A DNA stretch of 64,000 bases from assembly GCA_026874595.1 (NCBI GenBank), contig CM049315.1, positions 66,719,916 through 66,783,915 of the forward strand, given 5' to 3'. Below, piece by piece: positions 12,301 to 26,100 of the stretch. Under the pieces are notes generated by a model. It was not told the DNA's origin. It did no database searches and was given only the letters and a program-made list of their open reading frames with translations. Every line of letters begins with the position of its first letter. The stretch's first letter is position 1. Origin of the DNA: Sipunculus nudus. Taxonomy: Eukaryota; Annelida; Sipuncula; Golfingiida; Sipunculidae. The position numbers and the translations under genes were made by a program.

Positions 12301-15300
12301 AAGATCTTCGGTCAACTTGATCTTTGGAACAATCCATGCAAGATTTCTTGAAGTACATAAGAATTTATGTGATTGTCCGAAAAAATAGGGACCTTTTCAA
12401 GGTCAAGGTCACACTCCTAGGAAAGGTCATGAACCCTTTTTAAAAAGGCTTCGTCTTCTCATCCAAGGCACATATCAAGTTTGGTAAAGATCCGTGAAAT
12501 ACTTTTTGAGTTATCGCGCAAACAAGATTTATCTGCGTCATAAAAACATAGTATTCCCCACTTTGTCTAGGGATACAAATATAAAACTCTGGCCGGGAAT
12601 GATAATATATATTTTCTGCATGAGAATATCTGTCAACATATTTTGTGTGTGTTTTATGTATTTAACGCCAGAGCTCAATATAGTCATAATATCATCTCAC
12701 ATTAGATGAAAGCAACCTGTTACACTACATTTTTTTTTTCTTTTATTAGCTGTAATAATACATATATATGTCAACCAGATAATAATTAAGAGATAATATC
12801 ACAGCTAAAAGGCAAAAGGAGGGAAAGTATAAATATATGATATTATGGGTATTACATGTATAATAAAATTCTCGCTACTCGTTAACAAGTATTTGCGTAT
12901 TCTTTGCAACGTATTTTACCATGTATTAGAATATCGATAGATATTTAAAGTGGGGAATTGCGAGGTTCATGGGTAATTGAGCTCAAGTGTAGCTGACATG
13001 AAACAGCCATTAAGGACGACTTACTCGAGATCCCGTAAACTCTCGTCAAGTCTCAAGCGTTCTTCGTTCAGTTTATTGATTTCGTCCGTCAGTGCGTCTG
13101 TATCTAAAGAACCTTCTTTATCAGCCAAATCCCTCTCCTGAAGAAAATAAAAACTATGTATCGGAGTTGATACGGTATACCACGAGGTATGGGACTGCAT
13201 CTAAGTATTTTTTTTTTTTAATTTTAAGAATATATCATTTTGACAATAAGACCTGCCCGAGTCTAAACTGGATAATTGCTGGGAACAAGTAACATGACAG
13301 ACTAAAGATGGAAGGTTGTGTGATTAACCGAGCGTCCTTGCGGGAAGACCGGAGTGGCGGCCTAAGATTGACAATGGGAAGTTTAGAAAGGTTGATAATG
13401 GAAAGTTTAGAAAGATTGACAATGGGAAGTTTAGAACGGTTGACAATGGTAGCATTGGAAGATTGTCAATGGAAAGTTTAGAAAGGTTAACACAGGAAAA
13501 TGTAGGACGGTTGACGATGGAAAGTTAAAAAAAAGGTTGACAATGGAAGCGTTAGAAAGGTTGACAATGGAAACAATGGAACGGTTGACAATGGTAGCAT
13601 TAGAAGATTGTCAATGGAAAATTAAGAAAGGTTGACACAGGAAAGCGTAGGAAGGTTGACAATGAAAAGTTTAGAATGGTAGACAATGGAACGTTTACAA
13701 AGGTTGACAATGGAAAATTTAGAATGGTAGACAATGGAAAATTTAGAAAGGTTGACAATGGAAAGTTTAGAAAGGTTGACAATGGAAAGTTTAGAAAGGT
13801 TGACAATGGAAAGGTGAACTAGAATATCAGCAAAAGCTGACAAAAGCCCTCAGCCAAAGGACAGTGTTATAGGTGGTAACAGTAAAGTAAGAAATAATTG
13901 TTGTCACATGGATGTATATCTGTACATGTCTCAGTTATAAATTTAAACTGGAGAGGTATGTACCATGTTTCATAACAATCCACCAAAATCTATTCTAAGC
14001 TGTGTAACCTTGAAAGTAGGTCAAAGTCACCCATCTTTGAACATGACCAAGATTTTGTGAATATGCATCAGCACTGAAGAAATGAAGTTCCTGTGTTGAA
14101 TACCTTTGGAGATATCCCGCTCACAAGGCCAAATTTGAAAAAAACCGATAAAAAATTATTAGAAATGACAAATTTTAGGAGGGGCCCCCAAACTTGTTCA
14201 GCAGGTACAAATTATCAGTCCCAATAATCATAAATATAAGTTTTGTGAAAATCCACCCAATGGTTTCTGAGAAATAAGCTTCTGTGTTTTTCTATAATCT
14301 GCTGTAAAATGTAGATAAATAGGTCAAGGTCACCCTTCTTCGAACTTGGCCAAGTCTTTGTAGATATACATCTTCACCGAAGAAATAAAATTCCTACGGT
14401 GAATCCTTTTAGAGATATCCTGCTCACAAGGCCAAAGTTGAAAATCCGAGAAAAATTCATAACAAATCAGAAATTGTAGGTGGCGCCCCCTAACTTGTAC
14501 AGCAGGTACAAACCATCAGTCCCAATTATCATAGCAAGTTTTGTGAAAATTCACCCAAAGGTTCCTGAGAAATAAGCTTCAATGTGTTTTTCTATAATCA
14601 GCTGTAAAACGTAGAAAAATAGGTCAAGGTCACCAATCTTCGAACTTGACCGAGATTTTGTCGACATACATCTTCACCGAGGAAAAAAAAAATCCTACGG
14701 TGAATCCTTTTAGAAATATCCCGCTCACAAGGTAAAAGTTAACAGACGCCGGACGGACGGACGGACGGACAGCTTGGGTGACGACAATAGCCCATCAGCC
14801 TAAGGGCTAAGGGCTAATAAAATTATTGACACGGTAACCAGGTAACCTCCGCCAAGTACATATGATAAAGAGATTACGAAACTGGTTTTTACATTTAGGG
14901 AAATAAAAATACGAGGAAAATGATTTAATTATGATATCACATCCGCGTATTTAAAACAGATGGACTAGACGTAGCAGCCACAATGCATTTACGGATAGAG
15001 ATCGCTTAATGAGTGAAAGTAAGTTATGAAGCAATACGGTACTTTCTTTATTTGGTAAACATTGGTAAATTTTACACTCGGGGAATTGTTTTATTCGTAA
15101 CATATGATTGAAACAGGACGCATAAGACATAAAAAATCATTATCAAAGAAAAAAAATATTTCTATTAATTTAAATAAGGGTACTCTTACGTCATAAGGAC
15201 ATATGCATAAACTGAGAAATTGCTTCCATTGATTATTCAAGCACATTCCTTTTTAAATGGAAAAACTGGAGGCAACCAGTTTGAACCTCGGAGCATGCGG

Positions 15301-17464
15301 GAATTACTTTTTGAGACTGTGGAATTCTCTATTGATGAGGTTTTTTTTTCAAATTACCAGATAACACCGTTAGTATTTAGTAAAATGTAAGAAATGGGTG
15401 GGAACTGTTCATTATAATCACGTGTATAGATTTTATAAATGAACAGATTGACAAAAAAATACGTGGAATTAATCTTACTGTGTCCCGGAGTTCTCTCTTA
15501 ATATCTTGAAGTTTATTAGTCGATGATTCAATTCGATTCAACTCTTCTTTTATATCCTCTTGCTCGCCTTTATTTTTACTCTAAGGAACAGATAATGGAA
15601 TATTTAAAATGTTTTCTTTATCAATTACGGATATACAGCTTCTACATCTAAGCGCAATCTTTATTAATTCAGTAAACACATCACGTGATAATAAGACATT
15701 CTTACATGAAAATTCCTGTTTGTGTCCTTATGCCGTACAACAGATTGTAAACGTGAATAATTTAACTACATTACAGGGGCGGACTTACCCACCCGGACAC
15801 CGGCAAGTTTAATCACTCAGTCACTTTGAACTCTCCATGAAATTTATTCACCTTACTTGGTGAAGATAATTTCTCAGGGGGAAAAAGTTAATGTAATTGA
15901 TTAAATCGTGCCTATTTCGTAATTCATATGCGTAGACAAGTTTGTTCACACAATTGTTATCGCAGTTTAGAATCGCTTCGGAACTAGCGAACCGACCACT
16001 GTCTGATAGGATCACAACAAGCCAAAAGATTTATTTTAACCCTCGACAAACGACCATTAATAATTTTGTCTGTCAGTGATAGAATTCTTCCAAGCAATAT
16101 TGCATGAAAGAATGTCTACCTTCAGTTGGTTGTTGATCTTCAGTTCACTCTCCAATTGGGTCTTTGCTTCTCTCACGCTGTTTATCTCACTCTGTAATTC
16201 GTCTTCACGCGTTTCGTATTCTTCCTATTATTAAATTATAGTAGTTATTATCCTTCCTTATTTACATTAATATTTTGCAAACTCCTTTTAAAAGGTTATA
16301 CTTTTTATTCTTAACGTTCGAGCTGCATATTTCTGATTAAAGAGTCTGTTTGAACACCAGAAGTGGTTCGATCACGTCATCTATCAGACAAGATAAAATG
16401 TTGGCGTTGTTGTAAAAGGTACACAATACTATAATCTATAATACACTCTAATAATCAGCTGCAGGATAAGCCATTATGCAACCGAAACTTGAATCCTGCG
16501 GCAAACATCAGATTTACTTATAAAGCAACTGCATATTTATTTTAAATGTGTTTTGTGTGTTTAGACTTCGGTGCAACCTACATTTCTACATCAACTCTTC
16601 ATACTGGTGTTTTACAACTTCAAAGTTCTTACAAAAATTTTAGATATGAACATAATCTTTGCTGTCACTACTTATTCTCTAGCTCAAAAAGAAGTTTACC
16701 CTCCTCTGCCTAGCCTTTTGCAGTACACGATCTGCTTTCATTTTCACAATGGCGATAAAATGCTTCACTTGTTCATCCGAAAGATTCCTTTCGTATCCTG
16801 TAATTCATTTCAAAAGAAATTTTACTCTAACAGATGTATCCTGCCCTATTTCTTCATTTCTTTTACTATCAAAAGTTTACTGTACTGCGTTACCGCTATG
16901 ACCGGAAAATTGAACTTTGGACACTGACCATTTTTTTTTTTTTTTTTGCAACAGATTTCAAGCCTTAGAATGCCCATAAATGCAATATTTATGCAACTTG
17001 CACGGACCATACCATGCTCAGTATTGCTTACCCACAATTCCAAGTTCTCTTCTTGCCTGCCTCACTCGAGCATCACGGGAATCAATGTCCAATTTGTGTT
17101 GCTACGAAGGATAAGTTAATTAGAACCATGGGCATGACAGACATTCATTATATACAAGGCTGACATAAACGCATTAAATATCTTCAAATCACACATTATA
17201 AATTCGGCATTTATGTAAAAAAAGAGACTTTGCCATTTAACCAGTACTATACATTTACAATATTTGTTAAAAATCCATGACGTTGTCTTTGTCATTCAGA
17301 TATCTTGCGGAGACTCTTTAGATACTACATAAGATTACTTAAGATAACTGACTGACCTTTGCCTCCTGATCTTGTCTGTCATGTTTCAGCATCAACTCAC
17401 TGAAATCTCTTGACGCTGCTACTTCGTCCATAGAAAGTCTGAGTTTGTGGTTCTCAGTCTAGAA

Positions 17465-17506
<42 letters not shown>

Positions 17507-18079
17507 ATATATATATATTGTTGGTTTCTACAGTTAACTTTATCCCATCGAATTTGAAACAAGGACAAAATTGAAATAATCTTACTTTAACAGAGCCGCA
17601 ATGGACTGCAACCTCAGAGGGCTCAATAAACCCATAGTGTTATTATAATGTGGAAACTACATAGCGCTCACAAAGGAATGCGCCTTTAAGGGGTTCCACG
17701 ATGGGATAATAAGGTAATGGGGATAATTACACATGCAGGATCAGCAGGTGCAGTAGTCACTGGGTCGGATAACACTAGGAAATAAATTAGAGGAGCGTGT
17801 GCCACCGACCTGTCACGTGGTGCGAAACCGAAGGGGAATCCGGGGCTTACTTCCACCAAAAAATATAAAAAAAGTACACAACACAGAAACTGCTGGGTAT
17901 GTGACGTCATTTAGGACACCCACCTGTGACAGACTCCTCTGTTTCTCTTGGACTGTTTGGTTACTCTTGGCAAGCATATCGCTGAGTTTGGAAGTTGGAC
18001 CATGTAATTCTTTTTTTATGTTTGCTCGTAATTCTCTGACCTGCTGATCGATCTGCTTGAATTCTATCTTCTTGTCCTC

Positions 18080-18132
<53 letters not shown>

Positions 18133-18585
18133 GAGAGAGAGAGAGATTATAAGCATTTGCACAAACTAAGATTGTGTTTACAACATAATTTTACGTAAAC
18201 TTATTTTTACTCGAAACTGATACCTACCGATGTTTCTGGTGAGGTCAGCTATTAGTGCAGCTCTTTCGTTTAATGGAACAAGTGCCTCCTGGGGCAAAAG
18301 AATATAATTATACTATACTTGTATGTATTTTTTTAACATTTTACAAAACACTGAATATGAACATAAAGTGATGGGAATGTAGGATATGAGTTATGTGAGC
18401 AGTTTATCTCACTAGAAACTCTATTAGCTGGAAGTTTAAACAGAGACTAATCGGAAGTAGTTGTATCATACATATATATGTATAACACCTCCATATCTTT
18501 TAGTTACGAAGAGTTTAGCAGTCTGAATGGCGTGCTTGCCAAGTGTGATTGAAATGGATAAATTTCTTTTATGTTTCCACTAGGA

Positions 18586-18651
<66 letters not shown>

Positions 18652-19803
18652 TTTACTTATTAAACAGACCGTTTACATTTCATAGTTAATAAGTAAACCA
18701 TATACCCACGGTAATGTTTGCGAGTCTGGTTGTTATCGCCTCAAGTCTCTTGGTGGATTCTTCACATGTGTCCTCTGCTCTCTGAAGCTCCATACGCAAC
18801 TGCACTCAAAATAGACCAGTATCATTACAGTCTATACTTACGATTGTATACTTTCGCTGTGCCTCTGAACAAAAACAGCTTATCTGCTTCAAAAGTATGG
18901 CCGGTTAATATCTAGATCTTCAAACGCCCAATGAGCACGTGAATTTTCAATGAAGAATTAATCATTGTTATGTAAACCTTTCAATTTCACCAAATGGGAT
19001 AGATTTAAATAAGGGTTCTTCTCAATTTAATAACGATTTTGTTAATGTGATAAAGTTTTGTCAAAATAAATATTTGCATTATGAGAGATCAAAATGGAGT
19101 CATAAGTAAGTCATAAGTGTCATAAGTATTCATCCAGAGGCTTAAATTTTGTCTTTGCTCCTTATTATCTGACAATGTTTATTTGATATCTCATAAAGTA
19201 GGGTAGAGCAGGGCAAGACGCACCCCCGGGGTAAAATGCCCACCCCCCTTTTACAATTTATGTGCCATCAAACTGGCGCCACCAAGCGTTCATTTTGTTT
19301 CAAGCCATCTGGTAGGCTTTTTGAGAACTTGAGGCGAACGACAAGGCGGCTGCTTGGCGTTTGGTGTCATCGAAAAGGTATGTGGTGTATTGCTTACAAC
19401 ATAGATGGATTTGTAAATGTGGTTTGGGGTATACCTATGGCAGTTATTTACGATAAGACTAAAAAAATGATACATAAAACCTTGAAAATGATTAAAATGG
19501 ACTGTGCAGAATGAAGATTACAGAATTTGCAGCAAGGCGCCGGTCAAATTAAATCACGTGATTTGAGGCAAAAAGCCGTTGTTGAGGCGAGATGCCCACT
19601 GGGCGTGTTACCCCCTTTAAAGTAATAATAAGTGGGGAGTTAGATTTTTTGCCAAAAATAAATTTTATTTTAAATTGAAACAAGGCTGTTCATATAAAAT
19701 GCAAAATCTGGGTTCACTTGATATTTGAAAGAAAATATTTTGGTGAATATTTTTTGTCAGATATATTGCTGGTTTATTATGTTAATTTTTGATATGATAT
19801 ACC

Positions 19804-19853
<50 letters not shown>

Positions 19854-19878
19854 CCTATAATAAAAGGCCTTTATAAAT

Positions 19879-19909
<31 letters not shown>

Positions 19910-19919
19910 CCCCATACAT

Positions 19920-19980
<61 letters not shown>

Positions 19981-20128
19981 TGTAACCTGTCTGAAAGATC
20001 ATCTGTCTATTAAGACCACACATAGTGATCCAAAAACATTCACATTGGTTTTTACTGACCTGTGTAATAAGTCCACCTGTGAATTAAACCCACTTCTGGC
20101 GAGAACCACGGATGGTCTTATAACACAG

Positions 20129-20194
<66 letters not shown>

Positions 20195-23100
20195 TATATA
20201 GTCCATCTTAGATTCTGAGGAAGAATGTATTTGCACTTGCCAGTAACCTGATGCTCAGCCTTGGTTTTTTATCTAATTAAAGGGGCCTAATCACCTATAA
20301 AGCATGCTGAAGATTCACGAAAAATAGCATCTTCTCTTAGAAATCAATTGGTACCTGCCAAAATATTGCCCTAAAAGCGTTGGCTTACTAGAGCGGACCT
20401 AGCGCGATCACTGGCTGGCGCCAACCTAAACATAGCAAAAGGGACTCCGTGTATCGCACGGGCCACAATACCCGTCGATCAGCAAATGCCCTGAGTGACA
20501 TTGCCAAAAAAGTAATACATGTTCCTGCTGGCTGAATAATCGCGTGCACGTTGCAGTGGATAAGGGTTCCGATACATGGGGCACATGGTGCGTGTCATTT
20601 CAGCTGAGGCCTGTGGACCTATCGTACAAATCTGTTCCGATAGGTTCTACAATGAATCGACATTCGGCAGATGGGCCGTAATTTCCATTTAGGACCGTAA
20701 TGTCCATCCAGCAGAGACATATCCGAGGACATGAAGGTCCATATATGGACTGGTTTGAACTACCCTTCTTTTGAGATCTGTCGCGGATGCACAAAATCGG
20801 ACCTCTGATTACGCGACCTTGTTATGGTAAACAAAAACACGTGGACAGTGCTTACTCACACACAGAACCATAACAAGGTCCTAACAGGTAGCTGTATTGG
20901 AAGTAATGAGAATGTGTAGGGATGTTTTTGCATGGGAAACTTTTGTATAAAGCAAAACTGGACTGAAAGAGTGACAGAATAGGCAAAATATTGCTCCTGC
21001 CTTTAAGCGTTTCTACATGAAAGCTTTGTCTTACTTTGTGAGTTACCGAGTGAATTTGGCATATGTGAATTTGTATAGTATTCCAATAATTGGTCATCAA
21101 ATAAAGTGTAACCCTTTCTCTAGTATTTAAGCATAAAAATAACATTCGATTTGAAGTTTGGCTGTAATTTTCCCTTAAATATAGTACTTTAGGCAAATGA
21201 GTTTGCACTGTTAATATCTAACAATGGAAGCTCGAGAATGAATGAAGAGAGCGGGGTAAAATGCCCAACCATGGGCATATCGCCCCAAGTCTGGGGTAAA
21301 ACGCCCATGGTCATAGGATATATATTTTCCCGATTTCGTCGAAAATGTTCTGAAATGTTCCAAAATTCCCATCAGAATTTATTTTCTCGGATATATCTGA
21401 CCTTTTGACATTAAAAAATATGATTTAAAGATGTTTCAGAACCGGCAGGACACGTTTCCGCTTAAGGTGGGCGTCTTGCCCTGCCCTACCCTAAATATCA
21501 TTGTCAGGCGTTTGTAAAGGTTGCTAAGTAATGGCATATTTATTGTGCAGAGACAAAACATACAGTGTGTGTGTGTGTGTGTTTTTTTTACTTATATCGA
21601 TATACCTGAGCAGCCTTTTCTTTGTGTTGCTTCAAATGCTCGAGTTCGTTTTGGGATTTGTCTATTTCAGTTGCCTGAAAATAAGGAAAAACAAGCTTTT
21701 ATTTTGTCTTCACAGATTAACACTTCAGAACTCTTTCTAATTTCATGAATTTTTCGGGGGAAGGGGGCTAAGAGAATTAACAATCCCAACTAATTTTATA
21801 TGCCAGGTTTAAAGACTCATCCCCCATCATCATTAAATTAGTTCACTAAAAGGTACATTAACATAACACAACAATAACATGGCGCCGATCAATGGCGACA
21901 CGACTGCGCTTGCTTTTGTTAAGCCAAATACAATTGTATGTAATGATTTGATTACATATATATAGCAATAAACTATATCTTATCTTATCTTATCTTATTT
22001 ATTGTACGATAAATAATAGTAAGTTCACTTAATATTATTTTCATAAGAATGAATGACTTTTTTCTTCCTCGAGCTTTATTGAACCTCCCGCAACCATTTG
22101 TTTTCTGTGAGTGATACCTTTTTATTTTATAAATATTAAGGTCTCCAAGGCTACACACACACACATGTATATATTTACAGTGAAACCTCGTTGTGTCGAA
22201 GTCGAAGGGACTCTCAGAATACCTCGACACATTCCGAGGTTCGACACAAGCGGGTTTTATTTGGTCATTTTTTAACTACTGTTGTCCGGAATATCGCGTC
22301 TGTAACTTCGACATAGGTGGGGTATTCGACATAAGCGAGTTCGACACAACGAGGTTTTCACTGTATATATACGCTCCCGAGGCAGCGGAAATATTGCGCT
22401 TCTAAAGAAGCAACTGATTTTCACGATGCCAGCTTTGACCGTTTATGATATATTTAGACACCCGCAAAAAAAAAACAAAAAAACGTGCGTATGATGTGAC
22501 AAGCAGCCAACCAGATGCTAATAAACAAACACTCGACTGGCATCCTGACTCCGCCCATAGCTGCGCTTCAAGCGCCGCTTGATGACAGTTTATGGTCGAA
22601 TTTTATTTGCTCCCTCTGCATTCTCGCATCATCGACCGATTCGATTATGACATTATGACTGTTTTAGCATAACCATGTATCTGTTGTCTGCAGAACTGAA
22701 ACCAGTCAGCGAGGTGTGCACGCAGCCTTTTTTGTTACGTTTCGTTTGAATTACAGCTTACCGGCCGGGCATCCTTGTGCCCAAGGCCCTAAGCAAACCA
22801 CGTCTGGGACAACTCTCTCTAAGCCTGTGGCCTGTCCAGACGGTTACCGGGGCGATGAGCTGTCACTCAAAACGAAATGAAAATGATTGACTCCGTGTAT
22901 TCCTCGCTTTGCTGTGTCTTCTAGCACAAGGTCTTATCTGATTGGACAAAAATACAGTGCTCCCCTCTGGTGTAGCAATTCAGGATACGAGGTCATAACA
23001 AACAGCGCTTACGATATTGGTAGTAGGTCTATAGTTAAAGCGCTGTGTAAAGAGCGTACTGTATATATAAAGAAAGGAAATATTGTGTATGCATTTGCTT

Positions 23101-26100
23101 ACACCACTTACGCCCTTACATTTAGTATATGAACGATGAAGCACAAAAACATTATTAATAAAATACAGGTTTTAATACTTAACCTTTTCTTGTCTGGTTT
23201 TTCTGATAGAATCCAGTGCCTTCGAATATCTGGTGGAATCAAAGATGTCATCAAACTTCTGCTTAAGGGCCTTCCCTTCACTAAGGGGCCTAAATTGAAA
23301 ATAGGCATGTAATATACATAATGATTTTTGCGATACTTAACCTAACTGTGAGTTGTGTGTTGACCGATTTAAAAATAAAGAAGATATGATATTTCTGCTT
23401 AAATTGTCTCCCACTTGATTTGAAAGTCATGAAAATTATCTTAAACAATCCTTGACTTGTTTATTAGGAAAAATCTAACAGCAAGAAACGCCAGTGACTA
23501 AAGAATATATATATCACGGTTACAATACATTTTACTATTAAAAATACAGAATAGGTTATTTTGTTAAGAGATTACTTCCCCCTGTTGACAACGGTCAGGA
23601 AGGTGGCCACATTTTTTTCCCCAACAATCGGACAAATCCAATATACCCAACCCCTGCTAAATTCCCTTTTCAATAAGTCTAAGTTCAGTTGCAGAGTAGC
23701 TTGAACTATGCCTGAAATGTTTTTATTTTTTATTTTAATGGTTGTGTTGGTTTAGTCACTTTACTATATTAAGATTGCGTGTCACGAAAGTGCTTTGTTT
23801 ATATCAGCGTGACAGTTACGGTAACCATTTGCAAATGTATAGCGCCCCCCCCCCCCTTTCTATCCTGATGACCAGCGAATTGGTAGGAATTCTACACAGG
23901 GATATAAGAAATGGTAGGAATTCTACACAGATATAAGGAATTCTAAACACATATAAGGAATTCTATACAGATATAAGGAATTCTACACAGATATAAGGAA
24001 TTCTACACAGATACAAGGAATTCTACACAGATACAAGGAATTCTACACAGATACAAGGAATTCTACACAGATACAAGGAATTCTACACAGATATAAGGAA
24101 TTCTACACAGATATAAGGAATTCTACACAGATATAAATTCTTAAACATTCATCATCATAAGCTGTCCTGCTGCACAAGGTTCATTGTAGGATGATTATGA
24201 GGTCCTGCAGGACGGGGTTGTCGTATTTACTGTGGTTGCTTTTTTGTTAACGAGGGTTTCTGAGTCGCGATATTCGCGATAGGGGATTTATCGTGAAAAA
24301 AAAAAACTTCGTGACTAGGAGGTCCCATCGTCGAAGGGAAAATTAAAAATCAAGTAAAAGGTTGACACTATCAATAAAAATAGATCGTTTATGCTCAAAG
24401 ACTGCTATTTTAAATGATATCATATTTCCTAATCTCTGCCATTGATAAACAATATTTTTGTGATAAGCTATTGTGCACGTAACATTTGATTTATATATTT
24501 ATTACTAAGTTGCTCAAGCCTTAACTTACCAGTTTGATTCCTCTTGATGACAAAATATGACGTTGTCCAAAACAGCCTTAGAAACACCCAGCAAGGTTAT
24601 CATCTGTAAATATAAACAAGCAGAAAACTCTAGAGATATACTTTTAAAGAGGTATTGGTAGAAGGCCTCTTGTGTTTGTTTGTTTGACTGTTATCAATAT
24701 TACTCAAAAAGGTATTAACGGATTCGAATGAAAGTTTCATTATAGCTCGACAATGATACAAGGAAAGAATTGATTAAATGTTGGGGGTGGTCTGAATCCC
24801 AATTTTGATTTTTTAAAAGGAAAAATGATGCATTTCTGACAAAAAGCCAGTATAGGCTAATGAGCTGCCGTTAGGGGGCCTGGACAGCTGAGCGGTAAAA
24901 CGCCAATGCTCGATCCTAGGTGTTGCCATGAGAATGGGTTGTAGTGTCCCCTCCAAGGTCTGTGGATCTCTCCGGGTTCTCCGGCTTCCCCCAACTCTTT
25001 CACTACGATCTTGAATTCTGTCAGTGTCTTCTACTTGCCTCAAATATCAAACTGTAAAAAAGACTCAGTCTGTCAAACTTTGTCGTTGCTGAGGGAGCCA
25101 GGGCGGCCCGCACTGGCCGGATTTTCCGGATACCTGTAACTGCCTCGAACGCCGACTTCACTTTCAGTCAGTCAGCAGCTTTTTTATGCTTGTTACAACT
25201 AGATGGCGTACAGTGTCAGTATACTATAATGTTTACGGATTGTACTTCTTTGTTTATCACACGTTTCTCTGACAAGGCAATATGGTGGCAATGACCTTCA
25301 TTGGCGGATGTCTGCGCTCTTTAAATGATGGTAACATAAGACTTATGACCTTTCTGGAGTTCAGGACTGTATTTACAAGACATGCATAAATCTTTACATT
25401 CAGTCTTTACTTTTTGTCCAAATTCAATACTGGCGTATCTCTGGTGCTGCTGAAGGGTCACCATTATGATCGAATCACAGACCTTTAGTTTTAGAAAACT
25501 TAGTTTCACACTTTTTTACAGTTATTATTACCTCGACAATCACTACGAAATCTTCATTTTTTTTTTAACTCTTGTTGAAAATACTCATAAACCATGATGT
25601 TTCCAAACGCAAGGATTATAAACCTCACGGTTACACAGGTGTCATAATCCTAATTTACAGGTCAGTGCCATCTAGAGGCGAATGTGTAAAATAAGCAATC
25701 AATAACCTATGTATTACAGCCTTTGGTCAAATGACGGGTCGGTGAAGTAATAACTGTCTTCACGTATATCGGGTCAACCTCCAGACTTTTTTTAAAGTAG
25801 TATTTACGCCTTGGTTTTTTATATCCGGTTGCTAGATTTATATTAAAACCTGCATGGACTTGAGATCATGGATATTTTATCAAACTGAATATCATCAAAA
25901 GAAATGCAGAAAAGTAACAGGCGTGACTGGTATCATTCTTAGAATTTTCTATTTTTTCACATTCCTACTTAACAAATTCGATATGCGAAAATTATATATG
26001 ACACGACAGGTAAATCATTTTTTTGTGAACATGAGACTGACTTTGAATAAAATCACTGCCGTTATTAGATTACCTCACACTCGCTGAGTATGAGTTAATG

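Noticed and set aside
13600-13843. Repeat-protein ORFs (LSTFLNFP and IVNLSKLS repeats)
   Set aside because: Both are translations of a 24-bp minisatellite in two frames, with no start context or splice signals.
16571-16927. 118-residue plus-strand ORF
   Set aside because: Antisense to RAD50 exon 13; no family features.
20600-20794. ORF beginning MCIRDR, a peptide often produced by adapter contamination
   Set aside because: The DNA here does not match adapter sequence as far as I can see, and it lies inside the TIR element; treated as chance.
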